A stretch of 64,000 bases of DNA from an uncultured Oscillospiraceae bacterium (GTDB lineage: Bacteria; Bacillota; Clostridia; Oscillospirales; Acutalibacteraceae): the NCBI GenBank assembly GCA_958448165.1, contig CAUDCW010000003.1:124001-188000 (forward strand). The letters run 5' to 3'. Position 1 is the stretch's first letter; every line of letters begins with the position of its first letter. Position numbers and translations under genes: made by a program. Positions 24,694-31,910 of this stretch are shown here, in pieces. Under the pieces are notes generated by a model. The model saw nothing but the letters and a program-made list of their open reading frames with translations, was not told where the DNA came from and ran no database searches.

Positions 24694-25932
24694 TTATTTG
24701 CGAATGTATCTGCCGCCCGAAACAGCTTCTGCAGCGCCGAAAATTTCAAGCTCGGTCAGGGACGACATAACCGCCTGCGGCGGCAGGTTGAGCTTATCGG
24801 CTATTTCGTCAATATAATGCGGTGTAGAGCTGAGAGCGTCAAAAACACGCCCGGCTTCTTCGGATACTCCGACAGGACATACTGACACATTCCGGATTTG
24901 TTTATTATTTTGTCGGTCGGCTGAATCAATATTCAGCTTTTCTCTTTTAGTTTTATCAGAATTAAGCTTAATCGTCTGTTGTTTTGGTTTTCCTGCAACG
25001 GGAACGTCTTCAATTTCGGCTTCGTCAGCCAAAACCGATTCATGCTCAATTATAAGCTCATATCTTTGTGCATATTCTTCTACAATATCCTTATATGAGG
25101 TTACGGTAATTGCGCCCTGCTTAAGCAGTGAGTTCGTTCCCTTTGCTTTTGCGTTTATAAGACTTCCCGGAACAGAGAAAACATCACGGTTCTGTTCAAG
25201 CGCAAGACGTGCCGTGATAAGCGAACCGCTCCTGACGCCTGCTTCGATAACAAGAATACCGTTGGAAAGGCCAGAAATTATCCTGTTTCTCTGCGGGAAT
25301 GTGTAATTTGACGGCGGATAGTCGGGAGGATATTCCGATATTACTGCACCTTTATTTGCAATAAGCTTGCGCATTGATGCATTTTCGGAAAGATAGTTGT
25401 AATTAATACCGCATCCGAGAACACAGACTGTAACACCGTCATTTTGCAGCACACCTCTGTGAGAAGCGCAGTCAATACCAAGTGCGCCTCCGCTGACTAC
25501 TATTGCACCGCACATTGACAAATCCCTGCCGAATGTAAAGGAATTTCTTATTCCCTCGCTCGTTGCCGTGCGCGTGCCGACAATACCGATTGTAAGCGTG
25601 TTGTCAACATCGGGCATTCTGCCGTGAACATACAGCACACACGGCGGATTTGAAATTTCGTAAAGACGCTTCGGATAAGCTTCGTCTTCAATTGATAAAA
25701 CAGTGTAATTTAATTTTTCGCATTTGTCTATTATATCACAAGCGTTGTCAAGTGTATATGCCGAAAAACGATTTATTTGATTTTGTGTAAAAAAACCGCT
25801 TTCACGACGTTGCTGTGGTGAGGCTTTATATATTTCTTCGGCAGAGCCGAAAAATTCAATAACCTCTTTGATTTTTTGAAAGTTATAACCGACACACTGC
25901 TGAAGCCATACCGAATAAAGAGAGCTGTTCAA
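24694..25932 (-). CDS. dprA: DNA-processing protein DprA/Smf
   Basis: About 412 residues from TTG 25932, which overlaps the stop of the preceding methyltransferase gene as TTGA and has AAGGGGGA upstream; an ATG at 25959 is also in frame but lies in the neighbour. An N-terminal SAM-like helical part precedes the Rossmann-fold DprA core (IGIVGTRTATSEG, VVSGGALGIDCASHRG, CGINYNYLSENA, SEYPPDYPP, FPQRNRIISGLS). The C-terminal winged helix (PHYIDEIADKLNLPPQAVMS) follows. It loads RecA on incoming single-stranded DNA in natural transformation. A charged low-complexity linker, about residues 310-345, separates core and winged helix. Confidence 0.95.
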   Translation of the reverse strand: MNSSLYSVWLQQCVGYNFQKIKEVIEFFGSAEEIYKASPQQRRESGFFTQNQINRFSAYTLDNACDIIDKCEKLNYTVLSIEDEAYPKRLYEISNPPCVLYVHGRMPDVDNTLTIGIVGTRTATSEGIRNSFTFGRDLSMCGAIVVSGGALGIDCASHRGVLQNDGVTVCVLGCGINYNYLSENASMRKLIANKGAVISEYPPDYPPSNYTFPQRNRIISGLSNGILVIEAGVRSGSLITARLALEQNRDVFSVPGSLINAKAKGTNSLLKQGAITVTSYKDIVEEYAQRYELIIEHESVLADEAEIEDVPVAGKPKQQTIKLNSDKTKREKLNIDSADRQNNKQIRNVSVCPVGVSEEAGRVFDALSSTPHYIDEIADKLNLPPQAVMSSLTELEIFGAAEAVSGGRYIRK

Positions 25933-26726
25933 TCCATATTCCCCCTTACCATTTCCCACATAGCAACCGATGCTGCAACAGCAGCATTCAGCGACTCTGC
26001 GTTGCCGATCATACGGATAGTAATTTTATCGCTGCAAAGATGAATAGCCTTTTCGGTCAGGCCGTTGCCCTCGTTGCCGATAAGCGTGCAGCACCTTGAC
26101 GAGAAATCAGCAGAAACAATGTCAACACCGTTTCTCGGTACAGCCGCATATGTCTTTACGCCGTCATTATTGAGTTGTGTAAGCGTAGAATAAAAATCTT
26201 CGGCTATAAAAAATTTCTGACGAAAAACTGCTCCCATACTTCCCCTTAACACCTTGGGGCTGAAAATATCGCAGCAGTCTTTTGACAAAATAACGCAGTC
26301 AATGCCAAAAGCCTCGGCACTTCGCAGGACTGTGCCCATATTCTGAGGGTCCTGTATTGCTTCAAGAGCAACGGCACGGTCAAAATCAAGGCGGCAATCC
26401 TCATGCCTCGGCATATAGCAGACCAGAATAACGCCCTGCGGCGTCTGAGTCTGCGCAACGGCTTTGAACAGATTGTCCGAAAGAGAGAAACATTCGACAC
26501 TGCTGTCAAGAGAATTTATAAGCTCCTGACATTTATCAAAAGCCACAGGAACAAAGCAGGCGGCTTTGACCTTTATGCCGCTTCTGACTGCGTCCGCACA
26601 AAGACGCACGCCCTCGCAGACAAAGCAGCCCTCTTTTCTTCTGAAAGACGTGCTTGTGTTAAGGCGTGATATGTATTTTATCAGTTTGTTGTCCTTGCTG
26701 TTAATCTCTCTCACGGATATCACCAT
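25929..26726 (-). CDS. TrmH/SpoU family RNA methyltransferase
   Basis: 265 residues. The N-terminal substrate-binding domain (about 1-105) has RKEGCFVCEGVRLCADA. The SPOUT knot domain has ALEAIQDPQNMGTVLRSAEAFG (motif 1), LIGNEGNGL (motif 2) and MIGNAESLNAAVAASVAMWE (motif 3), the SAM-binding set. It probably 2'-O-methylates 23S rRNA or tRNA; the site cannot be told. The exact start is uncertain: no good ribosome site precedes the ATG at 26726, and an in-frame GTG 12 bases downstream sits after GGTGAT. It ends inside the start of dprA. An intrinsic terminator separates it from rplT. Confidence 0.93.
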   Translation of the reverse strand: MVISVREINSKDNKLIKYISRLNTSTSFRRKEGCFVCEGVRLCADAVRSGIKVKAACFVPVAFDKCQELINSLDSSVECFSLSDNLFKAVAQTQTPQGVILVCYMPRHEDCRLDFDRAVALEAIQDPQNMGTVLRSAEAFGIDCVILSKDCCDIFSPKVLRGSMGAVFRQKFFIAEDFYSTLTQLNNDGVKTYAAVPRNGVDIVSADFSSRCCTLIGNEGNGLTEKAIHLCSDKITIRMIGNAESLNAAVAASVAMWEMVRGNMD

Positions 26727-26751
26727 TCAATTTAAACACTATGCGAAAAGA

Positions 26752-26774
26752 GCGTTTGGGATATTCCCAAACGC
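26752..26774 (-). terminator. Terminator of the infC-rpmI-rplT operon
   Basis: A 10-bp inverted repeat (GCGTTTGGGA / TCCCAAACGC, 3-base loop) starts 13 bases after the rplT stop and is followed on the minus strand by CTCTTTTCG. The T-run is short but the stem is strong. Confidence 0.75.
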
Positions 26775-26787
26775 AGCTTCAGCTTTT

Positions 26788-27141
26788 TTATTGGGCGTTT
26801 TTAGCCTGCTCAACAAGCTTTGTAAATGCAGCCGGGTCTGAAATTGCAATCTCGGAAAGCATTTTTCTGTTAAGAGTCACGCCAGCTTTTTTAAGGCCGT
26901 TCATAAATGATGAATAGTTTGTATCATTCATACGGCAAGCGGCAGAAATACGGGTGATCCAGAGTCTTCTGAAATCTCTCTTCTTCTGCTTACGGCCGAT
27001 ATAAGCGTAGTTGCCGCTCTTCATTACAGCCTGCTTAGCCATCTTGAAGTGCTTACTCTTGGCACCCCAATAACCCTTGGCAAGCTTTAAAGTCTTTTTT
27101 CTTCTTTTGCGAGTCATCATCGCACCTTTTATACGAGCCAT
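26788..27141 (-). CDS. rplT: 50S ribosomal protein L20
   Basis: 117 residues. It starts MARIKGAMMTRKRRKKTLKLAKGYWG, the basic L20 extension, and continues RDFRRLWITRISAACR and YSSFMNGLKKAGVTLNRKMLSE. L20 binds 23S rRNA early in 50S assembly and in Firmicutes represses its own operon by binding the infC leader. It is the last gene of infC-rpmI-rplT, 36 bases after rpmI. Confidence 0.99.
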   Translation of the reverse strand: MARIKGAMMTRKRRKKTLKLAKGYWGAKSKHFKMAKQAVMKSGNYAYIGRKQKKRDFRRLWITRISAACRMNDTNYSSFMNGLKKAGVTLNRKMLSEIAISDPAAFTKLVEQAKNAQ

Positions 27142-27177
27142 TATATATTACCTCCGTTATATACTTGTTTGCAGTGA

Positions 27178-27375
27178 TTATTTGTAAGGAATAAGTCTTT
27201 TGATCTGTGCTGTATTTGTCTTGTCGGTAACAGTTGTCTGTCTTAAACCTCTTTTACGCTTTGTAGTCTTTTTGTTAAGGATGTGGCTCTTGTTAGCGTG
27301 AGCACGGATAACCTTACCATTTTTTGAAAGCTTAAAGCGCTTTTTTGCACCACTGTGTGTTTTAATCTTCGGCAT
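27178..27375 (-). CDS. rpmI: 50S ribosomal protein L35
   Basis: 65 residues, MPKIKTHSGAKKRFKLSKNGK, with the family's KSHILNKKTTKRKRGLR. It is very basic and of standard length. AGGAGG lies 7-9 bases before the ATG. It sits between infC and rplT in the universal order. Confidence 0.99.
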   Translation of the reverse strand: MPKIKTHSGAKKRFKLSKNGKVIRAHANKSHILNKKTTKRKRGLRQTTVTDKTNTAQIKRLIPYK

Positions 27376-27396
27376 TTGTATTTCCTCCTTGAAATT

Positions 27397-27915
27397 TTAC
27401 TTAAGCGGTTTTGGAGCAAGGAACATTATCATACTGCGTCCTTCGAGCTTTGCAGGCTTTTCAACGTTGGCAACGTCCTCACAACTGCTTGCAAATTTTT
27501 TCATAATTTCAGTACCGATTTCGGGATGGCCCATTTCACGTCCTCTGAAGCGGATAGAAACCTTGACCTTGTTTCCCGATGCTATAAACTTTTTGGCATG
27601 AGAAAGCTTTGTGTTGAAATCGTGCGTGTCGATATTCAAGGACAAACGAATCTCCTTGATATCAATGACCTTCTGATTCTTTTTTGCTTCTTTCTCACGT
27701 TTTGCCTGTTCGAAACGATACTTGCCATAGTCCATAATTTTGCATACAGGCGGCTTAGCCTGCGGTGCAATCTTGACCAGATCAAGATTTTGCTCGGCAG
27801 CCATATTCAAAGCGTTGTTAAGCGCCATAATGCCAAGCTGTGTACCGTCTGAATTGATAACCCTCAATTCTTTGTCTCGAATTTCCTCGTTAATCTGAAG
27901 TTCCTGTTTGCTAAT
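27397..27915 (-). CDS. infC: Translation initiation factor IF-3, ATT start
   Basis: 172 residues from an ATT codon at 27915, 9 bases after GGAGG; the TTG just upstream is only 3 bases from the ribosome site and so is unlikely. The protein then begins ISKQELQINEEIRDKELRVI, the normal IF-3 start. Motifs include IAPQAKPPVCKIMDYGKYRFEQ and SIRFRGREMGHPEIG. ATT starts on infC are typical, because IF-3 rejects non-canonical start codons and thereby limits its own synthesis. The open frame upstream of ATT is leader sequence. It heads the infC-rpmI-rplT operon. Confidence 0.97.
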   Translation of the reverse strand: MSKQELQINEEIRDKELRVINSDGTQLGIMALNNALNMAAEQNLDLVKIAPQAKPPVCKIMDYGKYRFEQAKREKEAKKNQKVIDIKEIRLSLNIDTHDFNTKLSHAKKFIASGNKVKVSIRFRGREMGHPEIGTEIMKKFASSCEDVANVEKPAKLEGRSMIMFLAPKPLK

Positions 27916-27960
27916 TGTCAAGCACCTCCAAAATGCACATTTAAAAGCATAAAAACAAAA

Positions 27961-27982
27961 GCGGACAGAATACTCCGTCCGC
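27961..27982 (-). promoter_or_regulatory. Attenuator hairpin in the infC leader (L20 leader type)
   Basis: On the minus strand a GC-rich stem (GCGGACGGAGTATTCTGTCCGC, arms GCGGAC/GTCCGC) is followed by TTTTGTTTTT, 45 bases before the infC start. The leader from about 28086 to 27916 is ~170 nt. This matches the L20-controlled transcription attenuator of infC operons in Firmicutes by position and layout; I did not verify the L20-binding fold. Confidence 0.75.
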
Positions 27983-28092
27983 AACAATACAAAGTCAAAA
28001 TAACAAAAATTATAATGATAAAAGTATTGACCCATAGCAGACGAAACCCTATAGGTGAAAGCATTACTGCCTTGCTTTATTGTTCGCAAAAT

Positions 28093-28121
28093 ATTATATC
28101 AAAGGTTTTGCATAATGTCAA
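28093..28121 (-). promoter_or_regulatory. Consensus promoter of the infC operon
   Basis: TTGACA (28116-28121) and TATAAT (28093-28098) with a 17-base spacer on the minus strand. Both hexamers are perfect matches to the vegetative consensus, as expected for a ribosomal protein operon. The stretch 27916-28225 otherwise holds only the leader and the upstream gene's terminator. Confidence 0.9.
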
Positions 28122-28174
28122 TATGTTTTTTGAACCTTTTTCAGTTTTTTCTTATATTTTATATTCCGAAAAAT

Positions 28175-28200
28175 CGCCTGCCGGGATTTATCGGCAGACG
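28175..28200 (-). terminator. Terminator of the carboxyltransferase cluster
   Basis: On the minus strand CGTCTGCCG, an 8-base loop and CGGCAGGCG (one G-T pair) are followed by ATTTTTC, 25 bases after the stop of the upstream gene. Confidence 0.8.
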
Positions 28201-28225
28201 ATTATCAATACACATTATATTACAA

Positions 28226-29629
28226 TCAAACCGGATGAATCTGCTTTTCTTCGTCAAGGTTTGCTCTGTCGATGCCGACCTGAGCGTCACGGCGCTTTTT
28301 GAAGAAGTCAACAGCTACCTTCGGGAACATAGCATAGGACAGCACGTCCTCCTCCTGCTGTGTCCACTGTGCACACTCTGCCTTGAGCGACTCAAGCTCA
28401 GGCTCAAGTAAATCTGCCGGACGGCAGGTAACAGGCTTTTCGTCGCCGATAATCTTCTTTCTGAAGTCAGCGTCAACCGGAACAGGAGTTGTGCCGTATT
28501 TGCCTGCAACCAGATCCTTAAACTCGTTTGTGCACATCTTGTAGCGCTCGCCTGTGATAACATTGAACACAGCCTGAGTGCCGACAATCTGAGATGTAGG
28601 AGTAACAAGCGGCGGATAACCGGCGTCTTTTCTTACTCTCGGCACTTCTTCAAGAACCTGGGTAAACTGGTCCTCTTTGCCTGCCTGCTTAAGCTGTGAG
28701 AGCAGGTTTGAGAGCATTCCGCCCGGAACCTGATACATCAGCGCATTTGTGTCTGTTGCAAGCATTTTCGGGTCGAGAAGACCGGACGCAATATATTTTT
28801 CTCTTAAACCCATAAAGTAGGTTCTTATTTCGTTCAAGAGCTTAAGGTCAAGACCTGTGTCATAATCTGTGCCCTGAAGAGCCGCAACCATTGACTCGGT
28901 CGGGGCGTGTGATGTGCCGAGTGCAAGCGGTGAAATAGCAGTGTCGATTATGTCGGCGCCTGCTTCAACGCCCTTGAGCAGGCACATTGACGCAAGACCC
29001 GAGGTGTAGTGGGTGTGCAAATCAATCGGAAGATTAACAGCCTTCTTGAGAGCCTTTACAAGCTCAACTGTTTTGTTCGGCGTAAGAAGAGCCGCCATAT
29101 CCTTGATGCAGATTGAATCTGCGCCTGCCTCTGCGATTTTCTTGGCGTACTTAACATAGTAGTCGGTTGTGAAAACAGGGCCGGTTGTGTACGAAATTGC
29201 AACCTGAACATGAGCACCCTCTTTTTTTGCCGCCTTGATTGCTGTTTTGAGGTTTTTTATATCGTTGAGAGCGTCAAAAATTCTGATTATATCAATACCG
29301 TTTGCACAGGATTTCTGAACAAAGTACTCAAGCACGTCATCGGCATAGTGACGGTAGCCGAGCATATTCTGACCTCTGAAAAGCATCTGAAGCTTGGTGT
29401 TCGGGCAGTTCTTTCTGATTGTTCTGAGTCTTTCCCACGGGTCCTCGTTTAAGAATCTCAGACAAGAGTCAAACGTAGCGCCGCCCCAGCACTCAAGGGA
29501 ATGATAACCAACCTTATCGAGCATAGGCAATATCGGAAGCATATCCTCGGTTGACATTCTTGTTGCAATCAAAGACTGATGTGCGTCTCTAAGCGCGGTT
29601 TCGGTTACAAGGATTTTTTTCTTTGCCAT
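28226..29629 (-). CDS. Oxaloacetate decarboxylase alpha / transcarboxylase 5S-type carboxyltransferase
   Basis: 467 residues. A TIM-barrel carboxyltransferase of the pyruvate carboxylase/OadA family: TETALRDAHQSLIATRM, ECWGGATFDSCLRFLNEDPWERLR, MLFRGQNMLGYRHYADD, CIKDMAALLTP (the carboxy-lysine motif) and LPIDLHTHYTSGLA (metal His pair). A helical conserved domain (about 300-440) follows. The protein stops before any biotin domain; biotin is on the separate 123-residue protein upstream. It transfers CO2 between carboxybiotin and pyruvate/oxaloacetate. Its neighbours are a biotin carrier and an acyl-CoA carboxyltransferase, giving the 5S-1.3S-12S set of methylmalonyl-CoA:pyruvate transcarboxylase. 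Confidence 0.9.
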   Translation of the reverse strand: MAKKKILVTETALRDAHQSLIATRMSTEDMLPILPMLDKVGYHSLECWGGATFDSCLRFLNEDPWERLRTIRKNCPNTKLQMLFRGQNMLGYRHYADDVLEYFVQKSCANGIDIIRIFDALNDIKNLKTAIKAAKKEGAHVQVAISYTTGPVFTTDYYVKYAKKIAEAGADSICIKDMAALLTPNKTVELVKALKKAVNLPIDLHTHYTSGLASMCLLKGVEAGADIIDTAISPLALGTSHAPTESMVAALQGTDYDTGLDLKLLNEIRTYFMGLREKYIASGLLDPKMLATDTNALMYQVPGGMLSNLLSQLKQAGKEDQFTQVLEEVPRVRKDAGYPPLVTPTSQIVGTQAVFNVITGERYKMCTNEFKDLVAGKYGTTPVPVDADFRKKIIGDEKPVTCRPADLLEPELESLKAECAQWTQQEEDVLSYAMFPKVAVDFFKKRRDAQVGIDRANLDEEKQIHPV

Positions 29630-29661
29630 TTTTGTCAGTCCTTTCTGATAAGCTTTCCGTA

Positions 29662-30033
29662 TTACTGAATTGTAACAAGAACAGCTCCTGATGCAACGCT
29701 CTCGCCCTTTGAAACAGAAACAGAGGTGATTGTGCCAGACTTAGGAGCCATAATCTCGTTCTCCATCTTCATAGCCTCAAGAACAACAACAACATCGCCC
29801 TCGTTTACCTTCTGACCTGCAGAAACATTAACAGATACTATAGTACCCGGCATCGGAGCCTTTAACGGTTCGCCTGCGCCTGCCGGAGCCGCAGGAGCAG
29901 CAGGAGCTGCTGCCGGTGCGGGAGCTGCCGCGGGTGCCGGTGCTGCCGCCGGAGCAGAAGATACAGCGCCGCCAAGCTCTTCAACCTGAACATCATATGC
30001 TGTGCCATTTACAGTAATTCTCAAATTTTTCAT
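29662..30033 (-). CDS. Biotin carboxyl carrier protein
   Basis: 123 residues from ATG 30033, set 9 bases after AAGGA. A short N-terminal part (MKNLRITVNGTAYDVQVEEL) is followed by an Ala/Pro-rich flexible linker (about 27-53) and the lipoyl-type beta-barrel domain. The barrel has the biotin site EAMKMENE, Lys89. This is the 1.3S-like subunit of decarboxylases and transcarboxylase. It sits between the two carboxyltransferase genes, 32 and 49 bases away. It must be loaded by a biotin ligase encoded elsewhere. Confidence 0.95.
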   Translation of the reverse strand: MKNLRITVNGTAYDVQVEELGGAVSSAPAAAPAPAAAPAPAAAPAAPAAPAGAGEPLKAPMPGTIVSVNVSAGQKVNEGDVVVVLEAMKMENEIMAPKSGTITSVSVSKGESVASGAVLVTIQ

Positions 30034-30082
30034 TATTATCATTCCTTTATGCAAAATTTCTTATATAAATAACAGTATGAAA

Positions 30083-31408
30083 TTAAATTGTGCTGTGCTT
30101 CTTCGGCAGAGTGGAAACTCTCTTGCCGGCGAGCATATCAAGCGCTGCAAAAAGCTTTGCCCTTGTATCCTCAGGGTTGATTACATCCTCGACATAGCCT
30201 TTGGCTGCTGCTGCAAATGCGCTGCACTCGGTAGCCTTGAATTCGTCAACAACTGCCTGCTGCTGAGCTACCGGAACAGCCATTTTGTCTGCCCAGAGAA
30301 TATTTGCGCCTGTTACCGGAGGAAGCGGAGCGATGCTTGCGTCTGCCCATGCAAATGTGATATCGGCATTAGCGCCTGTGCCTGCAAGTGCTACATAGAA
30401 CGGACCGTAAGCCTGACCCGTAACAACGGTAGCCTTGACGGTTGTTGCCTGTGCATAAACAGCGGCAAGCTTTGATGCCGACTTAAGGCACTTGAAGCCT
30501 GTGCTGTCGGCAAATGTAACAACAGGAATTGCGAAGCTGTCGCACAGGGTAACAAAATCTGCAATTTTTTTGCAGGACTTGCAATCAAGCTCTTCGCCGT
30601 TTGTTGAAACCACAGCGGCTGTACTGCCGTAAATTCTTGCAAAGCCTACCTTTGCGTTTTTGCCGCTGCCTGCTTTAAGCTCAAAAAAAGTACCTGCATC
30701 AACAGTGAGCTTTATTGCGTCTGTGCCTGTTGCGGTTTCAGCGTCAATGCCGTCTGCAATAGGAGCCATACAAAGGTTATTTGACGGAAGATAAGTAATA
30801 AGCTCACGGGTTTTTGTGATAGCATCGGCTTCGCCGTCAGCCAGAACATCAACAAGTCCGCACTCGTATGCGCTGTCGGCATCACCGTCTGTGCCGTTTG
30901 TTGCAACCGTGAATTTAGCATCCTTTGTCATAATAATTATATCTGCATTTGCCGCATTAAGCGCGCCTGCGCCGAAGCAATTGCCGAGAACAACAGAAAT
31001 CTGCGGAACAACACCCGAAAGATTGCTGATACTGTTAAGAATTTTGCCGTATCCGCCAAGCATATCAACGCCCTCATTGAGTCTTGCGCCGTTTGAGTCA
31101 TAAAGACCGATTACCGGACTGCCTGTTTTAACCGCCAAATCATAAATCTTCTCAAGCTTTGAAGCCTGTGCCTTTGACATTGCGCCGCTTGCAAAATCGC
31201 TGTTCTGTGCAAAAGCGTATGCAGGGCAGCCGTTGACCGCACCGTAGCCTGCAACAACCTCGGCATAGCAATCGCTGCTCTTTACAAAAGCATCAATTTC
31301 AGTGAATGTTCCATCATCAAAAAGAGTAGAAAGTCTTTTATAGGCAACAGAATTGGCAATCTCCTGCTTTGCCTGAGAAATGACCTCTTTATTGTTGACT
31401 GTACTCAT
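30083..31408 (-). CDS. Acyl-CoA carboxyltransferase subunit (MmdA/transcarboxylase 12S-like, divergent)
   Basis: 441 residues, shorter than the ~510 usual for MmdA/PccB. Both crotonase-fold halves are recognisable. The N half has FAQNSDFASGAMSKAQASKL, LYDSNGARLNEG and VVPQISVVLGNCFGAGALNA. The C half has DSTGFKCLKSASKLA, AYGPFYVALAGTGANADITFAWADASIA, and an end matching ATTCR-like VINPEDTRAKLFAALDML. The oxyanion loops are altered (CFGAGAL in place of CAGGAVY). It probably moves CO2 between carboxybiotin and an acyl-CoA such as propionyl-/methylmalonyl-CoA, but the changed loops make the substrate uncertain. It is the first gene of the cluster, with promoter TTGTAG-N17-TATAAT at 31458-31486. 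Confidence 0.82.
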   Translation of the reverse strand: MSTVNNKEVISQAKQEIANSVAYKRLSTLFDDGTFTEIDAFVKSSDCYAEVVAGYGAVNGCPAYAFAQNSDFASGAMSKAQASKLEKIYDLAVKTGSPVIGLYDSNGARLNEGVDMLGGYGKILNSISNLSGVVPQISVVLGNCFGAGALNAANADIIIMTKDAKFTVATNGTDGDADSAYECGLVDVLADGEADAITKTRELITYLPSNNLCMAPIADGIDAETATGTDAIKLTVDAGTFFELKAGSGKNAKVGFARIYGSTAAVVSTNGEELDCKSCKKIADFVTLCDSFAIPVVTFADSTGFKCLKSASKLAAVYAQATTVKATVVTGQAYGPFYVALAGTGANADITFAWADASIAPLPPVTGANILWADKMAVPVAQQQAVVDEFKATECSAFAAAAKGYVEDVINPEDTRAKLFAALDMLAGKRVSTLPKKHSTI

Positions 31409-31457
31409 TCTTATTCCTCCGTTTCATACTGCAAAATCTTTAAAAATACACAAATTT

Positions 31458-31486
31458 ATTATAAGATAAACCGACGAAAACTACAA
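31458..31486 (-). promoter_or_regulatory. Promoter of the carboxyltransferase cluster
   Basis: TTGTAG (31481-31486) and TATAAT (31458-31463), 17-base spacer, minus strand, 50 bases before the first gene of the cluster. Confidence 0.65.
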
Positions 31487-31489
31487 GTG

Positions 31490-31897
31490 TTAATGCCCCG
31501 ATAAACAATTTTCGCACTTTTTAAACAATACTTTAATATCAAGCTGAAATTTATTGTCTATTTCCTCAAAGGCAAATCGGCTTAAAATCGGCTTGTATTG
31601 CAAATCATCAAAGCTTAATGTTGACATTAGCCTGTTGTAGGCATAATTTGCTGCTGCCCTGACAAGATATTCGGCAAGCTCAAAGTCATCCTTGCCCGGA
31701 TTTTCAGGATCGAGCATTGACGGGATATTCAGGCTCGCAATCCTTATATCGGAGCCTATAGGGTCAAGCACGGCATAACCGACAAGTTTTTCGTTTTCGA
31801 TTGCAGTCAGCAGCACCGGATTATCACCGATAATCCGGGTTGTGCCGATTAGCTCTTTATTCAGTTTTTCATCGTATGATGGTTTTACACAAAGCAT
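31490..31897 (-). CDS. Hypothetical protein downstream of alaS (possible acetyltransferase-like fold)
   Basis: 135 residues from ATG 31897, with CGGAGA 6-7 bases before it; this start is 13 bases beyond the alaS stop. The pattern LLTAIENEKLVGYAVLDPI followed by an N-terminal alpha/beta arrangement resembles the first half of GNAT folds, but the acetyl-CoA P-loop (Q/RxxGxG/A) is missing. The C-terminus has CENC. I do not recognise the family. Cotranscription with alaS is likely from the spacing. Confidence 0.65.
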   Translation of the reverse strand: MLCVKPSYDEKLNKELIGTTRIIGDNPVLLTAIENEKLVGYAVLDPIGSDIRIASLNIPSMLDPENPGKDDFELAEYLVRAAANYAYNRLMSTLSFDDLQYKPILSRFAFEEIDNKFQLDIKVLFKKCENCLSGH

Positions 31898-31910
31898 TGT
31901 AATTCTCCGT

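Noticed and set aside
30083..31408. Acetyl-CoA carboxylase beta/alpha subunit
   Set aside because: No zinc ribbon as in AccD, no biotin carboxylase nearby, and the two-half layout with an adjacent OadA-like protein fits MmdA/12S better.
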